The notes under the pieces are model-generated. The model was not told where the DNA came from. It did no database searches and saw nothing but the letters and a program-made list of their open reading frames with translations. 64,000 bases of DNA from Nectonema munidae (lineage: Eukaryota > Nematomorpha > Nectonematoida > Nectonematidae): positions 124,001 to 188,000 of the forward strand of contig JAUIRK010000970.1 of assembly GCA_030549495.1 (NCBI GenBank), in the 5' to 3' direction. Shown here piece by piece: positions 11,863-22,865 of the stretch (position 1 is the first letter of the stretch; each line of letters opens with the position of its first letter). Made by a program: the position numbers and the translations under genes.

Positions 11863-12640
11863 ATCGAAATTTCATGCATAATATAACTATATATTCACTT
11901 GTTGAAATGTTTAGTATATTTCATCACATATGCACATTTCACATAATCACATATTGACATGTCACGAAATTTTGTAACAATTAGAAACGATGTGGTTCAT
12001 AAACATTGTTCTCATCGTTTCCATGAACACGTCCGAGCACATGTAAATCTTTCAAATATAATATATTAATCAATGAACGATTATGAAAAATTAGAATAAA
12101 CAAAATCAAAATTTTCATCAAATTTGTTTTTTTGCATATCGATATCACATTTTCTCGTTATTTTATTGTCCTTGGAAATTTGATAACGCAAAGTAATTTT
12201 ATTTTCTTTTATTTTAATATGGGTTCATACATACATGCCCATGGAAAGGGGAGAGGATGTTTTAAATTCTAGATTACCTGTGATGGGGTAAAGCAGGGAC
12301 GTGGCTATCACTGGGACGTCACCTGTTTTTGATATCTGTATGTACTGAACATCCACCCCTGAATTCAGGAGTAGACATACTGCTCATATGCCTAGGGGCT
12401 TCACCAGGGTGACTCCACAAATTCATAAGAATTTTCATGCATGTAAATAATTCTAGGTTTTAAAAATCAAAACTGATTTTTTATTTAAATATATTTAAAA
12501 AGTAAAAGTTTCCAATAAAAATTTTTTCAAAGTTCTGGAGTGAACCTATTTATCAATTTTATTATATTTTAGAAAGGTATGGGAACTTCAAAAAAACGAA
12601 AATGTCATTTCAAAGATCAGTTAAAAAAAGATTTTCCTTT
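11863..12640. other. Spacer with a possible hAT end
   Basis: AT-rich to 12220, then a GC-richer patch (12230-12430) containing CAGGGACGTGGCTATCACTG at 12294. hAT elements often begin with CAGGGACGT-like ends, and a hAT transposase remnant starts 350 bp further on, so this may be its 5' terminus. No matching 3' terminus was found. Confidence 0.35.
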
Positions 12641-12649
12641 TCTCAAAAA

Positions 12650-14420
12650 CAATGAATGAAACTTCTCTTTTCTGTAATCTTTGCAGAAGAGAATTTTTTA
12701 TCGGTGTTGGTGGCAAGGCAGCGATAACAAAACACCTAAACACGAATAAGCATAAACAATCTTTAGATTCTTTAGCTTCGAGTAGTAAAGTAACAAACTT
12801 TTTCAAAAGAGGATGAAAACAGTTAGCCATAATTGAGGAAACTTTGGCATTTCATACTATAATTCACAATCAAAGTTTTCGCACTATGGATTGAACAAAT
12901 AAATTATAGAAAAAATTTCTCAATAATAAATTTTGATGTGCCAGAACGAAATGTGAGGCTATAATAAAATCTGTTTTTAAAAGTTACTGCGAAGAATTGC
13001 TTGAAAAAGACTTAAATAATGCAAAGTTTGTAACAATTTTATCTGATGCATCAAATCACAATGAAATCAAATTATATCCAATCTTGGTGAGATACTTCAA
13101 TGAAAATAAAGGGATTCAAGTAAAATTATTAAGTTTGCAATCCATTGAAGGTGAAACCGCTGAAATTTTGTCTGTATGAAATTTGTATGAAAAAATAATT
13201 AAAAATAATTTTTGAACTAGTTATCGCATTAAGAGCTGATAACACAAGCACAACGTTTGGTGGGCGAAAACGAAAAGGACTCAACAATGTTTTTGTCAAA
13301 ATACAAGCATTACTCAAAAGGAAAATTCTTGGAATAGGCTGTAATGTACACATATTATCTAATGCCATAAATACAGCATCTTTCACTGCCGTTTGATGTT
13401 GAAATGATAATAACGACAATTTATATATATGTGAGTCGTTTTACAGTTCGTGTGGAGGCTTTGCAAGTGTTTTGTGAAGAAGCGAACGTGCAATATAAAA
13501 AACTCTTGGGGTACTCGAAAGTCAGATGGTTCGCTTTGACACCAGCCTTAGAGTGCGTGATACATTTATTCAATCCTCTCCGTTCATATTTTTTAAGTTT
13601 AGATAAATGTCCAATAATTCTTGAATCTTTTTTTAATCATAAATTATCCGAAACATTAATTAGTTTCGTCTACAGCCAAGATACTATTTTTCATAAAACC
13701 ATTCAAAAGATTGAATATGAACAGCTTTCAGCTATGGAGATTGGTTTTATTTTGAATGATTTTGTCCTTCAATATAAATCTCAATATGAAGAAAAGTTTA
13801 TTCCTTTAGAAATCAAAATAAATTTGGAAGAATCTAATCCAGGAATAACAGAGAATTTTATTAAGCAAATTGAGTGTTTTTACCAAACGTATTTTCAGTA
13901 TGTTGAAGAATGGTCGGAAGCAAATTTTACTGGTAGAAACTTTTTCAATTGGTGTTTTCTGACTTCCTCACAAGTATGCTGGCAGGACGTTTATGAGTGT
14001 ATTCGATTTTTATGTTAAGAGGTACCTGATTTTGAAATTGATGACAACAGTCTCTTTGAAGAAATTAGAAGGTTAAATATATATATTTGAATCCAGATAA
14101 GCTCCGCCAATGGGAAAGTCAACGCTATGAAATTGATAAAAGATGGATAGAAATATGACTATTTCAAAAAACATCATATTACATTCGAAAACTTGCTGAA
14201 AATTGTTGAATTTGTTTTGTGCTGTCCTGGTACCAATGCGTCAGTTGAAAGAGTCTTTTCAATCGCCAATGATTTTTGGACCACTGAAAAGTCCAGATTA
14301 AGTTTCAACACTTTATCCACAGCACTTATCGTCAAGTTTAATATGAAAAATCATTCCTGCTTTGAAGTTCCGGACATTTTATCAGAAAACGATAGATTGA
14401 CAAAAAAATTCTTTCCTTAG
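12650..14420 (+). pseudogene. hAT-superfamily transposase remnant
   Basis: Pieces of a cut-and-paste transposase in order. A BED-like zinc finger at about 12655-12815 (LFCNLCRREF ... KHLNTNKHKQ, then SSSKVTNFFKRG) is ended by a stop. A catalytic-domain start lies at 12997-13179 (VTILSDASNHNEIKLYPILV, with the first conserved D). A central part lies at 13404-14018 (VEALQVFCEEANV, YSKVRWFALTPAL, ending in a decayed tail). The C-terminal dimerisation domain is at 14193-14420 (CPGTNASVERVFS, WTTEKSRLS). Order and motifs match ZMYM/ZBED-like hAT transposases. Several frameshifts and stops separate the pieces, so it is inactive. Confidence 0.85.
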
Positions 14421-14436
14421 ATAAATATTCATTTAA

Positions 14437-14562
14437 TTAACCCTTTCGTGACCAGTGTATCATATATGATACATAACAATTTTACCTTCGTCTGCTTTTT
14501 TAAATAGTTTTGTATATGAATCTAATAAATATGTCTGATTTTTCTGTTCACGAAAGGGTTAA
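14437..14562. mobile_element. 118-bp MITE with TTAA target duplication (piggyBac-type)
   Basis: Element 14441-14558 lies between TTAA at 14437-14440 and 14559-14562. Ends are CCCTTTCGTGACCAG and, read inward from the right, CCCTTTCGTGAACAG (one difference in 15). It also contains the inner palindrome GTATCATATATGATAC. It carries no gene and must depend on a piggyBac-type transposase supplied from elsewhere. Confidence 0.8.
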
Positions 14563-14832
14563 TAAATGACATTATATTTATATTTAATTTGAAATGATTT
14601 AATAATATTTATCTGCAAGATTATATTAATTTATCAAATTGTATGCGTATACATATATAATTATACATACCTGATTTTGTACTCTTAGCCAGAAAAAAAT
14701 CTTGGAAACGAACACATCAAGTTTATTTAAAAATTTCAACGTGAGAGCAAAAAAATAAGCTGTTAAAAATCACTTTATTATATCTCAGTCAGTCAGGGGT
14801 TTATAAGGTTTTTCAGGCAACACCGTTCTGCA

Positions 14833-14957
14833 TTAACCTATTTAGTTCCAATGCTCTCAGAGGAATGCAGACGAACTCTTGTTTTAAATAGAATTAGATA
14901 GCGATTACTAAAGTCGTCTGCGTTCTCTTTTGGAACGTTGGTACTATATGGGTTTAA
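14833..14957. mobile_element. 117-bp palindromic MITE, TTTAGTACCAATG family, copy 1
   Basis: Element 14837-14953 is flanked by TTAA at 14833-14836 and 14954-14957. Its arms (CCTATTTAGTTCCAATGC... and, from the right, ACCCATATAGTACCAACG...) pair over about 40 bp, including a shared GAACGCAGACGA-like segment. Two further copies lie at 32956-33071 and 48993-49096. It directly abuts the start of the next TTAA element. Confidence 0.7.
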
Positions 14958-17730
14958 CGCTATCAGTGACAGTGGGACAGTGACAGTATTTTTTATACTA
15001 AATCGACCATGCTGATTTCATTACTCGATTCAGTTTTCATAATTAGGGTGTCGAAATTTTTGAAAGTAGCTATAAAAATTGTGATTTAATAAAATAATTT
15101 TTATACTAAATCAATCATGATGATTTTATTTCAATGATCAATTTTTGCAATTAGGGTGCCAGAACGTCTAAGTTTCAATCAATTTTACGGTTTATGCCTG
15201 AAATTTTTGTCTAAGATTATTATACCAATATAATCAAGCTGATTTTATTTCCATGCAGAATTTTCATAATTAGGATGTAAAAATTTCTGAAAGTATCAAA
15301 AAAATTTGTGGTTTACGTTTCAAAATTTTGTCTAAAAATATTAATTAAATTTTAAAGAAAGTAAATTTTTTTATACCGAATCGACCATGCTGATTTCATT
15401 TCTCAATTCAGTTTTATCAATTAGAGGATCTGATAATTTCTAAAAGTGTGGATAAAATTTGCGGTTTATGGCTGAGAAAATGTCTCCAAAATATTTATCC
15501 ACATTTAAAATAAAATATATATTTTTTAAAATTAATCAAACATGGTGAATTTTTTTCTTGACCCTTTTTTGAAAATTAATATCAATCATTTTTGGGGGTA
15601 AACAAAAAAAAATTTTTTTAAAAAAAATTTATTAAAAAAAATTTTTTTTTTAATTGAACCCATCCCCTGGGAAATTTTTTTTTGGGTTTTTTTTTAAAAA
15701 AAAATATTTTTTTTTTTTTTTTTTATTTCCCTTCCCAGTTGAATTTTTGAGTTTTTTTTTTACAGTAGGGGTCATGAATGGGTGGGAACAACAACCAAGT
15801 TTGGATTTTAGAAAAAAATAAAATTATTAAAAAAACTTATTTTTTCTAAAAAATAAAAAAAAAAATTTTTTTTTTTTTAAAAAAACAAAAAAAATTTTTT
15901 TAATGAATAAAAATTTTTTAATAAAAACTACATTTAATTTAATTTTTATTTTTTTTTGTGGTTGTTTTTTTTTTTTTTTGTTTTTGAAAAAATTCCAAAA
16001 AAATCATTGTTAAGTTTTTTCTCACAATCGTTATTTATTATAATACAAGTATTTGAAAACGAAAGAAGTAAGCGAACTGAAGGCACAATAAAATGAGAAA
16101 GCATGATCATAAGAAAAAGAAATAGGATCTGGTTTGCTTTTATATTGTCAATGCAGTAGTACTTTGAAGAGTTATATAGTTTTGAAACAAGTATGTAACT
16201 TGTCCAATAGGAAGATCGTTTTCCAATGAACTAGGGGTCAGTGTAAAAACTAGGATTGAGATATTCAAAAACCATCTTGACGGTGAAGAAGAAGCTTCTC
16301 CATTATGAATAAAAAATCTTTATACCTTTATCTTATTAGTTAGTATTTCAATCATTAATTGACTAAAAAAGTGATCTAAAAATTTTCAAACAGTTTGAGT
16401 TACCATAAATATCTCAAATAACATGTGAAGATAGAGATATTCTCAAAAAAAATGATAAATGTGAATCGTATTTGACAAATTTTTTCTTTCTGGGTAAATG
16501 AGAGAATATTCTAGATGGTTAAGGTGGAAAACTTTTTGTAATTTAAAAAATTATCAATGGATTCATCAAGAAGATGAATTTTGAAAAAGAAGAAATATTC
16601 AGAGTGATATTTGTTCATATCACCTAAAACTACAACACATGATATTGATTAAAAAAAAGACCAGATCAACAAAGATATTCTCTTCAATAAAAAAGTTATG
16701 AAATCCTTCTGACCAATGTAAGCTTAGTTTAGAATTAAGAGCAAAATTAGATACCATATAAAGTATAGGAGAATGGAGAACACACTATAAGCTAATAGCG
16801 TATTTGTAAGCAAAAAATAGAGGTCTGTTTCAAATTTATAGTTCAAAGCTGCTTATATAATTAGTAAACTAAGAGAAGCATAAAATAGAGAACACGAATC
16901 AAAACAAGAAGGGCCAAAAGTGCTCGATTTAGTTGGATTAGCAGTCAGTAATATTTTTCACCATGTCATTTTACAATAATTTTTATAAAAATTTTATTGT
17001 TGAATATATTATATCATTAAATATATTATAATATATAAATTATCTATAGGATTATTATTGAGAAATTTCATGACAAATAAAAATTTATAAATTTAAATTT
17101 TATGAGCTTTCAACAAACATGATTTCAGGTCATTTTGAGTAGAAAAATGGTCCTATATTAGAATAGTATTATATCAAGAAATGAAAGTATTTTAATGTAA
17201 TGTTGAACTAAGTAAATATATAACCATTTTAATCACATTGAAATGCAGTATATATTACCTGTGTATACATTGACAAAATACCGTCATGATGAAATAGAGA
17301 AAGGTCGATTTGCTAAATAGGACAAAAATTATTCAAAAATGATATAAAAAAAACTAACAAAAATTAAATAGTAACCGCAATTAAAATCCAGACTGACAAA
17401 AATATTTTGAGGATCAAATTGAGCATGTTCGATTCGCTGTGTATGAATAAACTTATTTTAATATAATGAGAAAAAGTGTTTAGAATTAAGTCACCTGTGA
17501 AAGTTAATTTATTGACAGGTAAAATATTTTAGGTGAATTAACCACTAAAAGTTGACATATTAAATAAATTGAGAGAATATTAACCCAAAAAATGTGAAAT
17601 TTTAAATATATTTTCAAGTTTATATATTTGGGATTGATTGACAGGTTTTATTGACATTTTTTACAGGTTTAATTGATTTTCATGAAAATTAACATTAATT
17701 TTCTGATTATCTACATCATTTACTCGTTCC
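14958..17730 (-). mobile_element. Relative of the 4.1-kb TTAA element, inverted
   Basis: The left end TTAA + CGCTATCAGTGACAGTGG resembles the CCCTATTAGTGCTGGG terminus of the 2142-6261 element. Then come four to five units of that element's right array in reverse complement (14990-15540, landmark CGACCATGCTGATTTCATT), a homopolymer-laden stretch (15590-16000), and a core (about 16000-17730) whose right part matches, inverted, 39390-40480 at high identity (for example GTTGACATATTAAATAAATT at about 17552). The far end with its terminal repeat could not be found, so the right border is approximate. No coding frame. Confidence 0.6.
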
Positions 17731-17874
17731 AATAAAATATACTGTAAAATGAGGAGATATTGATGATAACAAAAAAGATACTTTAAAGATTACAGTTTGA
17801 ACTGGAGTGCCTTTTCAACCATATACACACAAGTATGCCCAAATAAATCAATATAAATTTAAATATTCGTTGTA

Positions 17875-18325
17875 TACAAATCCAGAAGCTTCAGTTAATA
17901 ACATCATTTAACAAAATTAGAATGATTGGACTGATGGAGATGTTTTGAATTAGCAATATGATCCCACAGAATTAGAATGATTGGACTGATGAAGATGTTA
18001 TAAATTAGCTACAAAAGTTTGAATTCGCTTCTTAATCAGAACAAAATTTTTTCATATACTTACTTTCAGTTTACAGGTAATTGAATTATTTTTGTTCAGT
18101 GATATTATACTAGATAAAATAATAAAATATTCCGCCGTTAATGTCAGTTTCAAAGGTATATTAACTCCATGGGCGCCCGAAAAGAAAATATCATCTCCAT
18201 ATAAGAAAGAGAAAATAGTTAAAAACAGAGATTATCTCGAAATCTTTCAATTAAATTTTTTTCATATGGAGATTGTATGTATAAGTACATTCGTCAACTA
18301 TATGAATAGTGGAATATTTTCAGAG
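17875..18325 (+). pseudogene. piggyBac transposase N-terminal fragment, plus strand
   Basis: Broken frames resembling the N-terminus of the minus-strand copy at 19736-20050. Shared segments are NDWTDGDVLN (near 17920, repeated 46 bp later), SEQN, and FSDIILDKI at 18095-18120. The doubled segment (AATGATTGGACTGATG at 17921 and again at 17967) is a local tandem duplication. Downstream text through 18325 remains open (PWAPEKKISSPYKKEK). The fragment is truncated at its 5' side, where the relative of the 4.1-kb element ends. Confidence 0.6.
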
Positions 18326-18353
18326 TAGAAGTTAAAATATATATTAATGACGT

Positions 18354-18923
18354 TTATAAGAATGTTCTAATATTCTTCTAATAATAAGAATATAACTAAA
18401 AGAATGAAAGGCCTCAAAGAACTGCACTATAAAGAACGATTGCAGACTCTGTCCTTACCACTTCTGTCATACAGATATAAAAGAAACGACATGACAACAG
18501 TATTTAACATCATAAATAAAAACATTCATGTTAATCGTGATATCCTACCCCCATTTTCTTCAAGATTTCAAAGAACTCATCAGTACAAATTTATAAAAAG
18601 CCGACACAAAAAGCACTTCCTCAAAAACTTCTTTTCTAACAGAATTATCAACGACTGGAACAGCCTTCCCGCGTATGTAGTGAACTCTCCTACTTTAAAC
18701 ATCTTCAAGCAACGCATTGACCACTTCTGGAAAGATAAGATGTATACTCCTTCCTAGCTTAGTAACTGGGAATATCATAGTTTTCTTATATTAATCTTTT
18801 TTCCATAATTGTCACTTACACTATTCTCGATCAGTTTAGTTATTCTTTTCCTTAAATTGATGCGATCATTACAGGCAAATTTGCCTTTCTATTCGCTTAA
18901 TAAATTATGTTATAAGAATGTTC
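18354..18923 (+). mobile_element. 5'-truncated LINE with 14-bp target-site duplication
   Basis: The insert 18368-18909 is bounded by TTATAAGAATGTTC at 18354-18367 and again at 18910-18923. The frame 18404-18757 encodes the typical end of a CR1/Jockey-type ORF2 (KERLQTLSLPLLSYRYKRND, NDWNSLPAYVV, LNIFKQRIDHFW). The 3' end reads GCTTAATAAATTATG, like the copy ending near 56490 (TTGCTTAATAAAATA). This is a recent-looking insertion by target-primed reverse transcription, and it separates the two piggyBac pieces. Confidence 0.85.
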
Positions 18924-20472
18924 AGTTTCGAAATTCTGACAGTTGTCGCTATCGAGCTTCATTGAAAATTCTTGATGCCACTCTCTTCCCACCAAATCTT
19001 TTGGATGGATTTTTTTGCTGTACTTTTGCAATGTTTCTAAAACAACTTCTCTGGTGAAGTCAACGAAACTTTTTTTATTTTTACGATTTAAATTGCATAA
19101 AATTGAAGCGTTGCAAAGTGAAGCTTGCAAAAGAAAAACCACTAAAGGGAAGTACTATATCTTAAATCTAATTGTTGGTCTGTATAATGACAACAAATAG
19201 TTCATCGAGTCTGTGAAGCCCATGTTTTTGATATAAAAGGATTTAGTTAGGAATTGAAACTTCAACTTTTTTCTTCAAAGCAACATTCCATCGTTTTGCT
19301 TTTCTCAAAGGATAGACACTATTAACATTAGAGATAACGTTTACAATTCCGTTATCTTTCCAGGTAACAATGCAAATGGTGGAAGGACTATTTACTTTTG
19401 TATAAAATTGTCCTCTATTTGTGAACTTTTTGTTTAAATTACACTTTTTGACCCTGTCTTCTCTTATCACTCCGGTCCACAGAATTTCTCTTCTATTCAG
19501 TTCTTCCATCAATTTTATAGAAGTGAAATAATTATCTATTAACAAATGCTTATGTACACAGCTTTGATCTAACAAATTTAAAACAACATTTGCTCCTAAC
19601 CATAATTTTTCATTGTGTCAATTTTGAACCCCTTACCCTGATGAATATCAAAGTTTTTAAGATAACCACAATCTACATACTTCAAACAAAAGACCTCATC
19701 TCCATAACGTATTGGCTTGTTTGTAAAAAAAACTTTTAACTCATTTCTCTCGATATGAAAATTAACACCTTTAAAACGGGCAAAAACGGTGGATCTACAA
19801 TTTTATCTAGTATTATATCATTGAAAAAAAAGGATTCAAAAATTTTAGAAGCTGGAGAATAAGTATGTGAAACACTTTGTTCTGATTGAGTAGCTAATTC
19901 AAACGTTTGTAGCAAACATAAATTCAAAACCTCTCCATCAGTCCAATCATCTTGATTTTGTTGGACCATGTTATCTGAAGGTTCTGGACTTTGACCCCAA
20001 AAAACAACTTCTGCATCTGCTTCAAACATGTTTTTAGAAAAGTTATCCACACCATTATCTCTATCATCGTTTTCATAATCGGCGAAATTCTACTCCGTTT
20101 CAAAATTATTTGTATTCACGTTGGGAGGTGTAATATAAATCATGAAAGTAATAATGGAAACAACATACGAATACTATGTAGTCATGAAAACGGAAGGACC
20201 CGAAATTTATAGAAAACAAATATTAGATCGCTTATAATTTTCTAACTTATGTGATTTCTTTTGATTGAATTATGAATTCTGTCAAGGTAAAACGACACTG
20301 ACATAATATAATTTGAATATGCGTGTAATGAATGTATGCTTTTATTGATCGATAAATATAATAGAAGAAACTTGAGATGCATCTCTTTTCAGCATGAACT
20401 TTTTTGTACACGGTAATGCCCACTGTTGTATAAATGCAACACATGAGAATGAAAGAAAAATTATAGGGTTAA
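18897..20472 (-). pseudogene. piggyBac (PGBD-like) transposase, internally deleted, with one terminus
   Basis: Minus-strand pieces. The N-terminus at 20050-19736 has an acidic region, DDWTDGEVLNLCL and FNDIILDKI. The catalytic-core end lies at about 19740-19243: TNKPIRYGDEVFCLKYVD and GYLKNFDIHQGKG, a stop, then LIDNYFTSIKLMEELNRR and WTGVIREDR. The C-terminus is at 19142-18897 (FVDFTREVVLETL). Spacing shows that roughly a third of the protein between the first and second pieces is gone. The right end TATAGGG then TTAA at 20469-20472 fits a piggyBac terminus. The other terminus was not found. Family assignment is firm; the element is dead. Confidence 0.8.
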
Positions 20473-21450
20473 ATTAATATATTTGATAAAAAAAAACACT
20501 GCAGTCTCTAATAGGATCTATCTTTAAAATTCGTTTTTTACGTATGAAAATATTATATAAAGCGACCAAACCCCGTACTACTCCCATTTTTAAAGATATT
20601 GTAAATCGAGAAATTTTCGCAAAGTTAAATTTTCTCGCTTTACGAGTTAAAAAAGTTAGATTCGTGAGCAATCATATATTTTAAAATTTATCTCCATATG
20701 TTTTACTTATTTTTCTCTACAGGAGTTTCAAATCAATATATTCGGGAGTCGCAAAAATAAGCATATTGAGAAAATTTCATGATTTTTCAAATCCTGAAAT
20801 CGAATTTTCGGGACATACTGTCATGCAAACCTGCTGGTAACTTGATGGAAACAAGGCCACGCCTTATATAAATAAAATGAATACCCAATTTACCTGAGAA
20901 AGAAGGAGCTTTCTGTGTTAGATAATAATCGATAAGATGGATAGTAGACAACGGGTACAATAATAATGGTCGATTACAGGGTGGGTTCAAAGCACATAAC
21001 ATTAAATCGATAAAATCGAATATATGCACGTTGTAATGAAAGCAGCGGTAAGAGAGAAAATGTTTAGGTTGGCAAAGATTCTACAAAAGTACACATACAC
21101 ATACACACACATTCATTATATGAGGAAAGCTGGATTAGAAAAGGATTGTGTGGATCAATATGTGAGGTTGGGCGTTTCTTAATTGTCATTTATATTATAT
21201 TATATCACTGTGCGTATTTGAAGTTAGAGTAGTATTCAAAGCGAAATTTAGAAATGTAAATTTTGAGCATTTTAAACACACGAATTATTTTTCCCTTACA
21301 TTCAAATTCGATGTTATTGCTAAAAAAATCAATATTTTCGATTCGGTTCGGAGGATTTAATTGAAAAGTTGTTTAATTTCATTTATAAAATACACTCCTT
21401 TTTGCTTCATCACTTTAAAAATCAATAACTCCATAATAATGTTATTATTA
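20473..21450. other. Non-coding spacer
   Basis: AT-rich, with (CA)-rich microsatellite text near 21090-21112. The minus-strand open frame 20787-21029 has a donor-like CAG/GTAAAT near 20892 but no recognisable protein. Nothing else is supportable. Confidence 0.5.
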
Positions 21451-21540
21451 CTATAATGGGATATCTTCATTAATTAATGGCATATATTCAGCATCATTTT
21501 CCATTTTGGGATAACTAAGAGGAACTACTACTTGAACACA
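21451..21540 (-). CDS. Doubtful terminal exon for the nesprin gene
   Basis: On the minus strand an acceptor-like CAACTATAG precedes 30 codons ending in TAG (21451-21453); the protein is CVQVVVPLSYPKMENDAEYM... ending NEDIPL. The phase (0) fits the donor of exon 22731-22865, which would give a short isoform ending about 30 residues later. Against it: the pyrimidine tract is poor, no clear AATAAA follows closely, and a frame this short can arise by chance. Confidence 0.2.
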   Translation of the reverse strand, partial: CVQVVVPLSYPKMENDAEYMPLINEDIPL

Positions 21541-21914
21541 CTATAGTTGAACAAATTAATTTCATTTAAATTTAAAAGTATAAAATCCTTTTTTAGTTTA
21601 CTAAAGCACACGCATAATCATCAGCAAAAACGATGTGTAAACTAAATTCCTAATTATGATTCATTTTTTACCATTTTGTTGATACTTTTCAGAATTTAAA
21701 ATTTTATGCCTATCAAGTGAAAAAAATAAGATATTTACAAAATTCCATGCTGTAGTTAAAAAAACCCAAACAATTATTATTGCATGATTTTAAAATAAAT
21801 AAATTATGTTGCCCGGGGATGACTGTCCTGCCTCCTTATTTCTGGGACCTGAGCACCCCACTCGTGGACATCATTCATATAAATATTAGGTCTTTTTGAA
21901 TTAGTCAACATAAT

Positions 21915-22640
21915 TGTGCATTTGGGCTTTAGAGGCTTTTTAGAGAGGGCGTTCTGGCGCGGGCCTTTGGGCGTGGAACTTTTTGGAGCAAAAATAATAA
22001 TAAAGAGAAAAAAATTTTCACATCACTATTTTTGATTATTCAAATAATAAACACCTCTTTTTAAATTCAAAGATTAAGATATAAAAAAAACTGAATGATG
22101 CCCAATTCAATCAATTCTCTAAAATGATGATTTGAAACACATTGGTACCCAAACGGTAGACTTAATCCCATAAACATAAGCAATAACTACATATGCCAAT
22201 TCATATCATTAGCTAAAAATCAAATAAATCAAATGATACCAATCAAGGAGGAAGAATTAGAGTTTAATGTAAATTAGAAAAAAATCAAGAATTTTTATTT
22301 ATAATTAATATTAAATTTATGAGGGGTATTATGAACATTTTTTATCATAGGCAACAGCTTTGGAATAGTGTACATAAATATGTCCACATATACATAATAC
22401 AATATTTCACCTTAAAAGATAATTACCATAATAAAATATGTTATAAAATGCCTTTTGTTTGAAGAAGTATAACTGACCTACGGAAGTTCGGTATTCGTAT
22501 TTTTTTCCTGAAAAATAGCAATAATGAAAATACGAATTTTTTAAATTAAAATTTTAGCGCCAAAAAGTTTCGCGCCCAAATGGACAGTACCATATAACGC
22601 AACAACTAAAAGGCGGAGCCAAAACGCCTGCGCCACAAAT
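21915..22640. mobile_element. ~730-bp inverted-repeat element (MITE-like), older
   Basis: The left arm (about 21915-21995) contains TTGGGCGTGGAACTTTTTGG. The right arm (about 22548-22640), read in reverse, contains TTGGGCGCGAAACTTTTTGG. Both arms carry several GGCG(T/C)TTTGG-like words in otherwise AT-rich DNA. The centre has no frame. It ends about 90 bp from exon 22731-22865. Confidence 0.55.
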
Positions 22641-22730
22641 CCCATTCCCAAAATATTCTATACAAGATCGCATACTTTATATCAAACAAGTTATTTTAAT
22701 TAAAATTGTAATTTACATATCATTTATTAC

Positions 22731-22865
22731 CTCTTGAATTTGTCTCGTGAAGGTATTCAATTTTTCTCGGATTAAGGATCTAGCGATTAAGGAGTTTGTT
22801 GTTGAATCGACTCTTTCTTCGCCTGCAGAGGAAACGATTTCTTTTAATTTTAGAAATTCTTCTGA
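22731..22865 (-). CDS. Msp300: Nesprin exon (rod), 45 codons
   Basis: Acceptor TTTTTCAG before 22865 and donor GTAATA after 22731; phase 0 at both ends. It encodes SEEFLKLKEIVSSAGEERVD... ending RQIQE, charged and helical. It follows exon 31822-32349 in phase across a 9-kb intron. No confident next exon is visible to the left. Confidence 0.75.

Noticed and set aside
20787-21029. 80-codon minus-strand frame with a donor-like site
   Set aside because: No spectrin-like character, no acceptor in a phase that fits exon 22731-22865.
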